DNA of 64,000 bases from Hyperoplus lanceolatus. Lineage: Eukaryota; Chordata; Actinopteri; Uranoscopiformes; Ammodytidae. How positions within the stretch are numbered: the stretch's first letter is position 1; each line of letters begins with the position of its first letter. The notes beneath the pieces are model-generated. The model was not told where the DNA came from and did not search any database. It saw only the letters and a list, made by a program, of their open reading frames with translations. Where the stretch lies: NCBI GenBank assembly GCA_026929865.2, contig CM049417.1:21081501-21145500 (forward strand), written 5' to 3'. This document shows, piece after piece, positions 25,455-43,806 of this stretch. A program made the position numbers and the translations under genes.

Positions 25455-26782
25455 CATAGCTTGAGTCAAACTACCACTTGCACAATTTAGAAATATTGAA
25501 TTTGTGCTTAAGTGCAACACTGAGTCATTCCATTGGTGTTACATACAAGCTCTGGGTCATTGGCATCACAAGCACACACACACATCACTGGTTGATCCTT
25601 TCAGGTGAAAATGCCTTAGTGTCAATGATCCCGGTAACCACTTATTCACAGTGTTTTTATGTGCACAGGTTTTTCTCAACATATTTGTCCTCTCTTTCAT
25701 CCGCTGATGAAACCCTCTCAAGCTTTTTAAGTGAAAAGGCCTTTAAGCAGATTTGGGTGGAGTGGGTGAGTAGTGGTCCTTTATGTTCCTTTCATATAAT
25801 CCCCTTTAATGGCCCTGGGTCAGCGCTAATTCACAGGTAAATTTACACCTTCTCTTTTCCAGTAAGCAAGGGCTGAAATATTCTTTTGAAAAAGCAGTGA
25901 TGAAGGGTTGGACATGTTGCCCCTGCATATTGAAGTGGATAAGTGGTGACCAGCCATACTCAGTCAATTGTGAAGTTGAAAATAGTGAAATGGAGTAAAA
26001 GAAGCATTATGGTTGGCTTCAAATTAATTAAATGTTAAAGTTCACAGGGAAATAAGAGCCTTTTTTAATGTTTGCACCAAATGCAGAAATGTCCCTCTAT
26101 CCCGGCCGCCCCTGACAGAAACGCCATGCGGCTTTCATAGTGTCATTCATACATAGTGAATCAAATGTTGTATGCTTTTGCATCATATTTCCATTTTTCA
26201 GACATCAAAGACATTCAGCTCAGTAAGGGACCTTGTTCTGCTGTCTTGCTATTTCTTGCCCCTCCACGGTCAAACATGTTCAGTGATTGGATTTGAGTTC
26301 TTACATCACAAAGGTTTGGAGCTTGGCTGTCTCCAGCCCTGTCACATCAGCACCGTCTCCCATTGACAAGGCACGGTCTATCCTCCCTTACAACTCTTAA
26401 CACGGGGCTCCGTGTTGTTCTCCATATGAGGCCTTGGCATCTGCGTTCCATAATGAAGCAGTGAAGAAAGGGGTGCAGATTAGACTAACAGCCTTAACTA
26501 ATTCATAACAGGCCCATGAAGCGCCACATTTGGGGAAACCGTGTCATTTTATAATTTTGCAGTGCCGTGGCAAAATCTCTTCCTCTTCCCCCCACGCAAA
26601 ACAAGAACCAAGAATAGCGGCTGTGGCAAGCCGCCGGCACAAGGATGGCAATCAACAAAACATAGCTTCTGCTGCTATCTCTCTTCTTTGACTCCTGCCT
26701 CCTGCCAATAGTCTGAGAGAGAACAGAGGGAATCCATGCCCCTGACTGTGGACTGGAAATCAAAGATGAGTTAATGCTTGAA
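25455..26782. other. Intergenic sequence, no feature recognised
   Basis: No gene or repeat terminus was recognised. The open frames here (for example 25478-25840) have no family features. Confidence 0.4.
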
Positions 26783-28005
26783 GGAGGCGCCTTTCAAAGC
26801 TCTCAAGGTCGCCGTACAATTCAAAAACATATACAGTTTAAAAGCAAGGCAGGTACACAAATAGAATTAAAAACAGTTTAAAATAAGTACACAATGGGTG
26901 GTGAGGTGATGAGGAGATTTCAAAAGGTTTTGAGTTTGGATTTGAACTGGGTTATGGATTCAGTGTTGCGGATGTCGGGTTAGTGCATTCCAGAGCAGGG
27001 GAGCAGAGCGGCTGAAGGCTCTGCTCCCCATCGTCTTGAGACGGGCAGAGGGGACAGTGAGGTGAACAGAGGAGGAGGAGCGGAGTGCACGGGAGGGAGT
27101 GGCAATTTGGATGAGGTCTGTTAGGTATGGGGGGGCAAGGTTATGGATGGCTTTGAATGTATAGAGGAGGACCTTGAATTGAATGCGGAAGTGAACCGGG
27201 AGCCAATGAAGCTGGTGCAGGACAGGGGTGATGTGGTGAGAGGAGGGGGTTCTGGTGATGATTCTTGCTGCGGAGTTTTGGACCAGTTGTAGTTTATGGA
27301 GGGTTTTTTGGGGGAGGCCGAAGAGGAGGGAGTTGCAGTAGTCTAGTCTTTAGGTGACTAGACTGTGGACCAGGATGGCAGTGGAGTGAGGGGTGAGGGA
27401 GGGCCGGAGACAGTTGATATTGCGGAGGTAGAAATAGGCAGTGCAGGTGATAGTGTTTATGTGTGATTGAAAAGACAGTGTGCTATCGAGGATGACACCC
27501 AGACTCTTAACCTGAGGGGAGGGGAAAACGGGAATGTTATTGATGGGGATAGAGAAGCTGCTGAATTTGGCGAGTGTGGATTTGGTACCAGTGAGAAGAA
27601 ACTCAGTTTTATTCCAGTTGAGTTGTAGGAAATTGGAGGAAAACCAGGTTTTTAAATCGGAGAGACACTGTGAGAGGTGTGACGGTGGAAGGGCGGAGTC
27701 AGGTTTGGTGGAGAGGTAGAGCTGGGTGTCATCCGCGTACAGGTGGAAGTGAATGTTGTAATGATGGAAGATATTGCCGATGGGGAGGAGGTAGATGATA
27801 AAAAGCAGGGGCCCCAGGACTGAGCCCTAGGGAACATCTGTGGTGACGGGGGAGGGTTGGGAAGTGAAGGACTTGAGTTTGATGAACTGAGTGCGGCCTG
27901 AGAGGTAGGATAGGAACCAGTTGAAGGTGGTGTAGTGAATGCCTATGGATGCCAGTCTATTGAGGAGTATGGTGTGGGAGATGGAAAAAAAATCACCTTT
28001 CGCTG
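26783..28005 (-). mobile_element. L2/Maui-type LINE, 5'-truncated, minus strand
   Basis: The minus strand encodes reverse transcriptase motifs in order: [46 protein letters not shown], then [12 protein letters not shown] (about 27720-27745), and [12 protein letters not shown] further on. The 3' end has the GTACGGCGACCTTGAG- and AAGGCGCC-type tail common in fish L2 elements. Stops and frame changes interrupt it, so it is inactive. The 5' half (endonuclease) is missing. Confidence 0.82.
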
Positions 28006-28394
28006 ACGACAAGAATATATGTGGTGAATGTAGAAATCCCACTTGACTTGAAACTTTTGGTCAACTCCTTCACTGCTCAAAGTTTAAACAACATTGTAAT
28101 GGTAAGGAGATACTACATCATGTGCAGTATATCAATTTCATAATTTAATTTAAATTTGAAAAGACGCATTGAGCAGCACTCTGCAATTGGCATGTCAAGA
28201 AAAGAGAAACTGAAACCCTTAAATAATGATCAATACAATGTGAGGGTTTTTACATTTATTTACATACATTTATGACTGATACATGGCTTGATTATGTTTG
28301 AAGTCTATAGAGAAACATGCCTCATTCTTAAATGTATAATCTTTTGATAGCTGTACTTTGGTTGCATTTGCTCTATAATTAAGTACGGGCCCTC

Positions 28395-29960
28395 AATGTA
28401 TTGAGGGCCCGTAATTATTACTCTCCACCATACTTATTCTTCTGACTTCTTCTTATTCTTCCGCCAGATTTTCTAGCTGCTTCTCCTCCCACACCGTTTC
28501 ACGCAGACATGCAAAAATTTTACACAACGTGCGTCCCCACCCCACGGGGTGTGCTATTATACAGTTTTTTGAATTTCCGCTAGGGGGCGCTGTTATTAAG
28601 CCCCAACTGAAGAAACTTTGAGAGGCCACGCCCCGCACACCGTAAGTCCGATTCACTTGAAATTTCTCACACAGGTGTATGTTAGGGTGCTCTACAAAAA
28701 AGCCTCTGGGACCATAAAAAATCTTCGGGGAATATTTCCCACAAATTAGCATAAACTGAAAAACAGGGTGTTATCCACAACTTTCTGAAATTTTACTGTA
28801 TCAACACCAAATTTCTCGTGAAGCCCTGGGGGACTACAATAAACATACCCGTAAAAGATTAGTAGGACAACTTGAAAAACATGGCCGCCATTGACCAAAA
28901 CGTTTACGCAGGGGCAGGGCTTAATAACACGTTGGCCATAACTCCTTAACCATAGGTCCTATCATCATCAAACTTGCTGGGTATGTGCAGAAGTCATGTG
29001 GTAGCATGTCCCTCGAAGCTTATCGCGATTAACCCATAGGGGGCGCCACAGGGGCGGAGCCTATCCACAAATTGGCTATAACTCCTTAACCATAGGTCCT
29101 ATCATCATCAAACTTACTGGGTATGTGCAGAAGTCATGTGGTAGCATGTCCCTCTAAGCTTATCGCGATTAACCCATAGGGGGCGCCACAAAAGTCACCC
29201 GACTCCGATTGACTTGAAATTGATTACACATGTACAGCTCATGGTGCTCTACAATATAGCCTCTCAGAATTTTTTTTAAATTTCCCCTAGGGGGCGCTGT
29301 TATTAAGCAACGAATGAAGAAAGTTTGAGAGGCCGCGCCCCGCACACCGTAAGTCCAATTGACTTGAAATGTCTCACACAGGTGTATGTTAGGGTGCTCT
29401 ACACAAAAGCCTCTCGGACCATAAAAGTCAACCTGGAAATACTTTCGGCTAATTAGCATAAACTGAAAAACAGGGTTTTATCCACAACTTTTTCAAGTGT
29501 TACTCTATCAACACCAAATGTCTCACGAAGCCCCGGGGGACTATGACGCACGTCTCCGAAAAATATTAGTAGGATAGCTTCGAAAACATGGCCGCCATTG
29601 ACTAAAACGTTTACGCAGGGGCGGGGCTTAATAACACGTTGGCCATAACTCATTGACCGTAGGTCCTATCATAATGAAACTTGTAGGATATGTGCAGAAG
29701 ACATGTGGTAGCGTGGCCCTCTAAGCTTGTCGAGGTTAACCCATAGGGGGCGCCGCAAATGCGAAAAACGTAATTCACCGATGCAATGTTTGCCAGGCCA
29801 CGCCCCTTTCCCCCTGACTCCGATTGACTTATCATTTGTCAGACATGTACAGCTCGTGTTGCTCTATGATAAAGTCTCTCGGACAACAGGGGTCGGCCGT
29901 GATTTTTTTTCTTCCCCGATTTACGCGGGCGGCCCGTACTTTCAAAATCTCCGCGGGATT
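28395..29960. mobile_element. Unclassified multi-unit repeat
   Basis: It opens with a palindrome, ACGGGCCCTCAAT-GT-ATTGAGGGCCCGT. A unit of about 480 bp occurs twice (about 28565-29048 and 29273-29757). Each copy contains TAGGGGGCGCTGTTATTAAG, GAGGCC(A/G)CGCCCCGCACACC and CATAGGGGGCGCC. A shorter piece (about 29049-29190) repeats the end of the unit once more. The right end repeats GGCCCGTAC and ATTTTCTAG. I recognise the style from fish genomes but cannot name the family. Short frames on the minus strand repeat with the unit and are not convincing genes. Confidence 0.6.
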
Positions 29961-32103
29961 TTCTAGTTGCTCTTGTGAGATTAGTGAAATGCAAGCTGCA
30001 GTTGTTCACTATCTTGAGCATTCACATACATGCTTGATTAGACCATATTTTACCGGCCATGCAATTTCATTCATAAACAGTGAGCCGTAAACGACCCAAA
30101 ACAGCTGAACAGCTTCTGGTTGAAGAGACTGATGACCCCCACCAACCTTGGACGTGGCATATAATGTTGTGCACAGCTGTTTGTGTAGGCTTAATAATGA
30201 TTAGGCCAATACAAACACAGGCACTAATACAACACAAAGAAAGCCACTTACAGCCATTATGGTCATTTAACAAAGAATTGAACCCCTGCTCCAGTGTGCC
30301 TCTTCAGAATGGAACATTGGGCGAATGAATGCTATGGAAAGAGAGGCTTTTTGCTACAGTCTTGAAAGTTGATATATCATATGCATGAGACCTTGATGAA
30401 AGCTCAGCGTGAGTGTCTGCTTTTCCTAGAAGACAAACATGCATCCAGTGCTGCACATCTGGATGCATTTAGCATGTTTACCATGTGTTTACGCATTTAA
30501 GAGATGCTAGTTGTGCTTGGCTGCGTGCTGGGCCAAGTAGCTTGTTGCTGCTTGGCATGTGTTCTCCTGTAATAAGGCCTGGTTTAAGGTCAAGCAGAGC
30601 ACACCAGGTACACAGCCTCATCCCTCATTTCCTCTGCAGCCCTTGGAGATGAGATCTCTTCACAATATTTACCCTGGGAATGATGTTGATGATGTTTGAT
30701 TGGACTCTGTTCTGGCCGTGCCTTGGTGAGGGCTATTTATGTGCACTGCTGCCACTGAGAGATAAACCAGACAGAAGCTATGTCCACTTGAAGATTAAAA
30801 AAAGCCTCAGTTCATTGTTTATGGATGATGCTGCGCCGGTGTATTTCTGTGCTTGAAGAGCTGCTGTGTTGCTCTGTCGGTAGCGTGACTCACGCTCGGT
30901 TTCTTTGCTTATTGCCTTTCGCTTAGATGCTCCTGACCAACTCAGGTGGAGTTTGCAGCATTTGAGATGCTAAACGTGGATAGAAAGAGTTGTACCATAA
31001 AGCACAATACGTATGGACACAGACGGAAGGAATACTTTGTAGTCGCTTTGCATCTTTTTGAATGAGCTTTTAGAACATTTTCTACAGGTAACGCAGAACG
31101 TGTGGTGCTGCTGTTGCAGCTGAACTTAAGTATACAAAGATCAAAAGACATTTTCTGCCCATTGGCCCCCTGGTCTCTTCAGTGCTATGACGCTCCATTA
31201 GTGTATACATTTTAGTTATCAGAAAGTTTTGCCATTGGATCTATTGGAGAATAAGATAGAAAAAAGCTTAGTCTTATTTTTCCAAAACGTGTTATTTATT
31301 TATTTTTGCGCAAAAAAGAAGATATGGGTTATCAAGGCTTTATTAAAGCACTAGTTCTAATCATGTATACTGAGGTAAACATGGCTTTGAGGTGACACAC
31401 CAAGCAGAAGGGACTACTTTAAACAAATGAGCTTTTCTAACAACACATTCACTTCATTAAAATGGACATTCTGATTGGAATTTATAATGTGTCGTGGTTA
31501 TTCCCACTTTGAAATCCTCTGGGATTTTGCGCTCATATTTACCCACCTTGAGTTTCCTCAGCAACTCAGCTTGAATGCTACAGAAAGGCACTGTTGTATT
31601 TACCTCATTACAGCCTGCACTCTCTCTGAGGAGCGCTTGCATGGCTGCTTGTCAAACCATATTAATATTGACAAAGATTTGCATCCATTTTAATCATGCC
31701 CCGTAAAAAGGTATACAAAGTTGTTTATGACTGCTGCGCCGCTGAGCAATAGGCACATTCGGTACCGCAGTGCACATTAAAAAAGATTGCACTTTGTTCC
31801 GAGACGCAATTGCAAATTACAGACGTCAGACGTAGAGGGTAAAATAGATGGCTGTGATGGCAGTTTGAGTCTAACAAAAAATGCAGCACACTGATTGAGA
31901 ATGTGTTTGGATAGCGTGCCTTTCCCCTCAGTGTATGGAGAAGCAAGGACCCTGCTGCTGTGACTGCAGTACTGTAAATTTGAAGTTGTTTACGGATGCT
32001 GCCATCTTGAAGCGCTCCGGGAGGGAAACTTGGAGCAGGGCCATTTACAGGCAGCTTGATGAGAGTGCGGTGAGGCCAGTTAATTAATACAACATCCCCG
32101 GGC
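29961..32103. other. Intergenic sequence, no feature recognised
   Basis: No repeat terminus or exon was recognised. This is the longest stretch free of visible transposon ends between the two genes, so regulatory elements could be sought here by comparison with other fish. Confidence 0.35.
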
Positions 32104-32303
32104 CCACAGGCTAGGCTTTAGAGCCAGCACACAGGCTAGGCTGCAGAGCTAGCACACAGGCTAGGCTTTAGAGCCAGCACACAGGCTAGGCTGCAGAGCT
32201 AGCACACAGGCTAGGCTTTAGAGCCAGCACACAGGCTAGGCTTTAGAGCCAGCACACAGGCTAGGCTGCAGAGCTAGCACACAGGCTAGGCTGCAGAGCT
32301 AGC
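32104..32303. repeat. Minisatellite, 8 units of 25 bp
   Basis: Eight exact-length 25-bp units of two types share ACACAGGCTAGGCT. Type A continues TTAGAGCCAGC, type B GCAGAGCTAGC. The order is A-B-A-B-A-A-B-B. Confidence 0.97.
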
Positions 32304-33006
32304 CCAGGAGGGAGGGACACATAGAGACAGCAGAAAGGACACATCACGTGTGGGAACCATTGATGTATAGAGAAGGAAGAGAATGAAAAGGCCCCCAGAA
32401 TCTGCTGTGACTGTGAGATGTAAGATAAGGCCGAACATTGCAATCAAATTGGAACAGGTACTGCCTACTGATACGGCTGAATTAGCAATGACGATCAAAT
32501 GATTGAATCGAAGTGATCGTCCCTCGGCTGTGAAGGTGGGATTTGTTTTTTTACTTCTTAGCCAGAAGAAAGATGTTGAGTGTGCACATGTTCGCCGATG
32601 ATTGTGGGTAAGAATCACCCCCAAAAGCATGCTGATTTCTGAACTAAACATCACGACCAGATATGGTAGGGTATCTGGGTATTTTTCAGGATGCTGCATC
32701 TGACCACATGGGATCCAAAAAAATGTTCTACCATACTAAATAGAAGGGAAGTATGGGTATTGGAATGCAGCAGATAAGCCAAGTGGTCACTCTATATCAC
32801 TCTAATTATATAGACCACCATTCACGTTTTGTCTTTCTGGGATTGCAGTTTAGAACATCAGAGGACACGGCATGGAAGTTGTCCTATTGGGCGAGAAAAG
32901 GCGGAAAAAATGTCTGTTGGATATTTGCTATTGGCGTTACCAAAGCTAATTTTCTGTGGAGTCAGGTCATTACTTGGCTACTATTGTGTAGCCTGATCTT
33001 GGCATA
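32304..33006. other. Intergenic sequence, no feature recognised
   Basis: No repeat boundary or gene was recognised up to the Tc1 terminus at 33009. Confidence 0.35.
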
Positions 33007-33636
33007 TACAGTCATGGACAAAAGTGTTGGCACCTCTGGAATTCTGTCACATAAAACAGAAGGCTGGGTGTAATAATGCACCCAGAAAATGATTGCAATA
33101 ACAAGTGCTTTGGCATTTCCAACTGAAAAACACCAAAAAGAAAATACAAAAATGCCAAATCGAATACTATTTTACACAAAACAAAAAAATGTGCCGGACA
33201 AAAGTGTTAGCACCCTGAACTTAAAAGTGCTGTGAGCGAAATGGTTCTTTTAGCTAACTTCCTGTCAGTGACTGCAGTTAGCAGTCCCCTCCCCCGTCCC
33301 CTCGTCTCCACATTATTGCACTGCGGTCTTCAAGCAGTAAGTCAACTAACATCATCTTAGATCCGTAAGTGCAAAGAAAACATGATAAAAACCATCAAAA
33401 CAGACATTGGAAAGTATTTTTACCTGCTCTGCCATTGTAGGGGGATAAAGATTAACCTTGCGCAGAGAGACGTACCCGTTTGTAGCATTCTCTCTTCTGA
33501 TTTGGATATCAGGTTGTGGGATCTGAGAAAAGTATTTGCCGATTACATGCAGACTGAGTGACTGAGAGACCTGTGTTATGAAGCGCGTACACTATAAGTG
33601 ATCTATGACTATAGAGCGATTTAACATGTATATTAA

Positions 33637-37591
<3,955 letters not shown>

Positions 37592-37717
37592 TTATTGCAA
37601 ACAAATGACATAAACATATGAATGCCAAAACATTTTTACTTGCAAAACATTTTTTGGGAGAAGCAAGGCATTATCTGCCAGAAATCCAGGGGTGCCAAAA
37701 CCTTTGTCAATGACCTG

Positions 37718-39166
37718 GGGCCGGTTTCCCAAAGCCTTCTTAGAGCCTTCTTAACGCTACGTCATTCGTAACCCCTACGTAGAGTTCCTACTTAACGTTT
37801 CGCCTGTTTCCCGAAACGTTCTTTGCTACGAATCTCTTTCGTACGTCATACGTTGGTAAGGTTGGTCTGGAGCGCCCGCAGACCCTTCTTAGCTCTACCG
37901 TAGGGATGTTTCAGCTCTCACTTGTGTCATTTAACTAATAAATCTGACTGTATTTCATATCAAACGGACACACCGATGACTGTATTTAATAACAAACTGT
38001 TACAAAACGATCCAACTGTATAGTGTATATCACGTATATTTAAAGTAGGCTTAGGCTATTATATATTTTAGCAGAATACCATTAACTCTGATTCACAAAG
38101 TGTTCAAACTATATGAACAAGTAGCCTACTTTTTAGTCATCTAACTGACTTGACAATCAGCATTAACTGAATGGATGCGATGTCCCTCAATATGAAAATA
38201 CTTTATACGTGATACACTATAGCCTACAGTCGGATCGTTTTTATCAGTTTGTTATTAAATACAGTCATCGCTGTGTCCCTTGATATGAAATACAGTCAGA
38301 TGTATAAGTTTAATGACACAAGTGAAAGTCCCTGCGATCGCTGTGGCATCGCCAGCGATACAAACCCCCACATTTCCTTCCGTAAAGCACCATGCGTAAA
38401 ACGGACACGAGTCACATCCCTGTTGCGCATGGAACTGCCACAAGTCATTCATGATGAAAATAATTGCTGTAAACAATCTTCATCTCCTCCGCTGTTTCTA
38501 TATTTTCTATATCTTTTTTTAAATTAGTATAGGCTATGGTAGTATGTTCGACATGGTTAACACTAGAACCTCCGCACTGTGTTCCACACCGGCTCAGCTG
38601 ACAGCTCGCCCGGGCAGAGTGCGTCGGATCCTCCGCCTCAAAACATGTAAACGTGCAAAAAAATTAATGAATAATCAATTAGAGCTTACCTTAAAATAAG
38701 TGTGCCATGTTACTGTTTATTGTATTTAGGATTTTAGCTCATTTGGACGCTGTTTGGGCCGTCTGTTTATTTATATAGGCTATTGGCGATATTATGTCTA
38801 CTTTCAGTTTCATTACTGACCCATCAAGTAACGTGATTAGTGGTCTTAAAGATACTTAGATTATAAAACAAGAGTTCCAAAACACAGATGATGATTCAAC
38901 AAACTAATTTATGACTTTATATTACACTAGAAATGCACGGGTAGATTTGATTAGACAGCATACAGATGCAGCTGCGCATGAAATTAGCAGGAAATGGATA
39001 ATCGAACTCGGAGCAAATGATTTCAGCAGTGTACGAACGACGTAAGGAGTGTTTCTCCTAAGACAGCGTTCTGGAACCACGACTACAGAGGTAAACAACT
39101 TTGGTAAGTCATAACGTAGGAGTCTTCGTAGCTCGCTAAGAGAGGACGTTATCGGGAAACCGGCCC
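37718..39166. mobile_element. DNA element with GGGCCGGTTTCCC termini
   Basis: GGGCCGGTTTCCC at 37718 pairs with GGGAAACCGGCCC ending at 39166. CTG on each side (37715-37717 and 39167-39169) could be a 3-bp duplication, or TGACCT/TGACTT a 6-bp one if a further G/C is counted in the ends. Subterminal CTACGTA-like motifs repeat. The centre is a foldback: 37910-38050 and 38195-38335 are imperfect inverted copies. No transposase was recognised. Confidence 0.75.
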
Positions 39167-39169
39167 CTG

Positions 39170-40672
<1,503 letters not shown>

Positions 40673-42315
40673 GACACAAAAGGTTTATTCTGGCACAAAC
40701 AGTTGGATCTGCTTGTATCATTTGGCCTAATTAAACAGAACCCAGAGACTGCTGACAATTTAGCAGGCTTTATGATAGAAGCTACTGAGCTAAGCACAAC
40801 CTCCAAGCTTTTGACCTTTTTATCAAAATGGGCTTTTTACCTTGCCATTCCTTATTTTGTGTCAAAACCAAAAACACAAATTAATTTTCCCTCAATTTAT
40901 GCTAGACCCATGAGATGTACAGTGATCACAAATATTCACCAAGACAGACAGAGGCCACAAAAAATATTTTCAAAATGTATATGAATATCGATTTTCCTCT
41001 ATGTTCTTTAGCTGAACTGTGTAATAGAATTTTTAATTTTTTACTGCTTTTGTATTTCTGTATTTTCAGAACTATTCTGCAGTTACATTGACATTAATTA
41101 ATTTGTAGCACTATTTTTCAGCTCCTATTCAGCATCAATATTCAAACTTTTCATATCTTCATACTCCTTCCAGTTTAGCATCAGCTTTATCAGCCTCCAG
41201 CATTCACATGCATTTTCTTCTGGAAATGCTTAATATTATTGTTGTTTTTTGGGGGTCGGTTTAAAGTGGCACACACCAATTTTACACATGATGAGTTAAC
41301 TCGTCATGGGGCGAACCACTTTGACACTATTGCATAATTTATAATATGCATCTAATATTTAAAGTGACAACCCTCATGATGTAATAGTGATGTCATCTGG
41401 GTTATCTTGGAGAAGAAAAGAGTCTCAAATACAAAGTGGAGATGTGGACCCAGCAGGCTAGCTCTATGGGAAGATGCTACCAATATGCATTCTGGGGAAT
41501 GTAGGATTCAAACTTGGGATTGAAAAACAAAAACTTTCTTAAGTCGTGCTAATGGCATGACTTAGGAAAGCGATATTGGTCATACTATAGGCAGCAAGCT
41601 TATTGGTCTAGAATGAAATAGCCAACAACTATAACAAATATTGGGCCATAGTGCCATGAATTTCTGAACAGAAATTCATGGCACTATGGCTATAGTACTA
41701 TTCCGAACAGAAATTCATGATTCCCAGATAAGACAACAATGTAAACTTCTAATAATCAATAATATTAGCATGCTGACATGCTTAACTACGACACCATTGT
41801 AATCGTATAAATGTTAAGTCAGAAGACTCTTGTAGTAGACTCCTCTCTTCTCTTATGTCTTCTTATGTCTAAATCTTCTCTTATGGATGTACATGACAAA
41901 AAGATGAACACGATTTAGGCATACTATAGGCAGCAGCTCTGATCTGAGGAGTTGGACAAAGGGGTGCCGGTACATTGTAACGCTAAATTGAAATCTGTCA
42001 AACTCCAATTATTGTTAATGAGGCCAGTAGCCCACTAGAACAGTATAGCCTATGAAAGGAAAGGATGTAATGTGAAAATGTTGCAGGAGGGGGCGGGGTG
42101 GGGGGATGACGAGCAGCAGGTTCTCCTATGATGAAATATTGATGGCGCTGACTTTGATTCTGCAATAGGCACTTTTGATCCAGATCTGTCGTGGCAGAGA
42201 AAGAACATTCTTCCTCAGGTGTGTAGCGCTGTTCTTTTTAGCTTTCGTAAAAAAAAAAATCATATACCTTTGATCAAACGTGTAGACTTTGAAGAAGAAC
42301 TTAATGAGATCAATG

Positions 42316-42316
<1 letters not shown>
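40673..42316. other. Intergenic sequence with one strong hairpin
   Basis: No gene was recognised. A perfect inverted repeat lies at 41645-41690 (separate entry). Confidence 0.35.
41645..41690. repeat. Perfect 22-bp inverted repeat with 2-nt loop
   Basis: Arms 41645-41666 and 41669-41689/90 are perfectly complementary around AA. Part of the right arm (ACAGAAATTCATG) appears again about 35 bp downstream near 41706-41720. Confidence 0.95.
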
Positions 42317-42359
<43 letters not shown>

Positions 42360-42368
42360 GTGTGTGTA
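42317..42368. repeat. (TG)n microsatellite
   Basis: TG run of about 52 bp with a single C interruption. Confidence 0.97.
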
Positions 42369-42957
42369 TACAGGCGGGTGGACACTGTTGGTCCGTATAA
42401 TAACTCAATGTGTTGCGGTGAGCGCTGGATGAGTGCCAAAGAGTGCAGTTGGTCTGTTGTTGACTTTTATTCACCACGACTGCTGCTGTATAATGATGAC
42501 TCAAACGCAGTGTGGAAAAACCAACCAACTGACTTCTTCTTCGGCTTGAACAGCTATCGTGACTCTCTTCTCTCAGCACTCTTAAATTTAAATCCAATAC
42601 TCCCCCCCCACTCCAAAAAGAAACAAGCTCTATTATTTAGAGAGACAGATTTCATTCACAAAACCCTCTATGAGCAGAAGTCCTGAGACTGTGCTGTTAG
42701 AGTTAACATCTCTTGTTCAGCTCTTTAGCAGATGTGTACGACATCCCAATGCATCTCTACACAGTGTGCTGTATTCTCCTTCAACATTCAAGTGTTCTTT
42801 TTTTATTTGTTTTGTCATTCAAGTGTTCCTTTTAACATATAACTTTTTCAAAACAATTTAAAAAAAATACACATACCCAAAAGAAAAATATGCAGACAAC
42901 TCTCTCTCCACCCCTCTCCCCCCACATGAATTACATTGAAAAAACCTATAAAATAAC

Positions 42958-43330
42958 TAGGGCTGTCAAACGATCAAAATTTTTAATCAGATTAATCACA
43001 GGATTCTGTGGATTAATCACAATTAATTTTACCATTCGAAATATGCCCGAAAAATTCGAATTTTCTCTGTATATTGTTGTACGAACGGAAAGATACAGGA
43101 CAGGAGGTGGATGTACATTTAAAATTAGAATTTTTATTAATTGAAAATCCAAATGATGGTTTTAATACTGAAAATAAATTTAAATGAAACTGAAATATAT
43201 ACCTACCACACCATAATTCAATTGGTCTGTCTCTTTACTATGTCTTTGGGCAAATATAGGCTATATAATGGCATTTATTTTGTGAATCTATAGGTTGTGC
43301 ATTCTTGAATACAACTTGATTACAGTCCGC

Positions 43331-43372
<42 letters not shown>

Positions 43373-43806
43373 CGAACACGTCCTAGGGGACTGTTCATTT
43401 GTGCCAGGAAGCCAACGTTATGTTGATGTCTACTCACACACACCTCTGAAAACTGCAGACGTTTGTATCCTCGCGCGCTCTGAATAGAGCGGACAATGTT
43501 TCTCCCCCTGTTGTTCCTGACATCAACTGTCACCCGCGGCAGTTGATTTTATAAACTATCTATGCCCCCGACACAGACGTGACCGTTAGCAGTTTAAAAC
43601 ACGGCATGGGCTAGCGTGCTGTGATGTTTGGCTGCGCGCAGCTACTGATCCTGGGTCAACCGCAACGTTTGAGTGGCTGTAGTACAGAGCCGCTGGGATG
43701 TACGGGCCGGATTTATCTGCACATGCGTTAATTGCGATAAAAAAATTAACGCATTAATTCCATAAATTAATCACCTTGCGTTAACGCGATCATTTTGACA
43801 GCCCTA
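42958..43806. mobile_element. Non-autonomous hAT element, 849 bp
   Basis: TAGGGCTGTCAAACGATCA at 42958 pairs with CGATCATTTTGACAGCCCTA ending at 43806. Perfect 8-bp duplications AAAATAAC lie at 42950-42957 and 43807-43814. TTAATCACA/TTAACGC motifs repeat near both ends. A GT/CG microsatellite sits inside (43332-43374). It has no transposase. Confidence 0.93.
43332..43374. repeat. (GT)n(GC)n microsatellite
   Basis: GT repeats followed by GC repeats, within the 42958-43806 hAT element. Confidence 0.96.

Noticed and set aside
25478..25840. 120-residue + strand frame
   Set aside because: No recognisable family. It crosses low-complexity CACA sequence and is probably chance.
28395..29960. CRISPR-like or satellite array, because of repeated short blocks
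   Set aside because: Repeats are long, few and diverged, with no regular repeat-spacer pattern, and the genome is eukaryotic.
32286..32699. 137-residue minus-strand frame partly over the minisatellite
   Set aside because: No domain or exon borders were seen, and it appears to be a chance frame.
38249..38527. 92-residue frame with a CDRCG motif, considered as a zinc-binding or L1-type C-terminus
   Set aside because: It lies in the foldback arm of the GGGCCGG element, and the similarity is limited to two cysteines.
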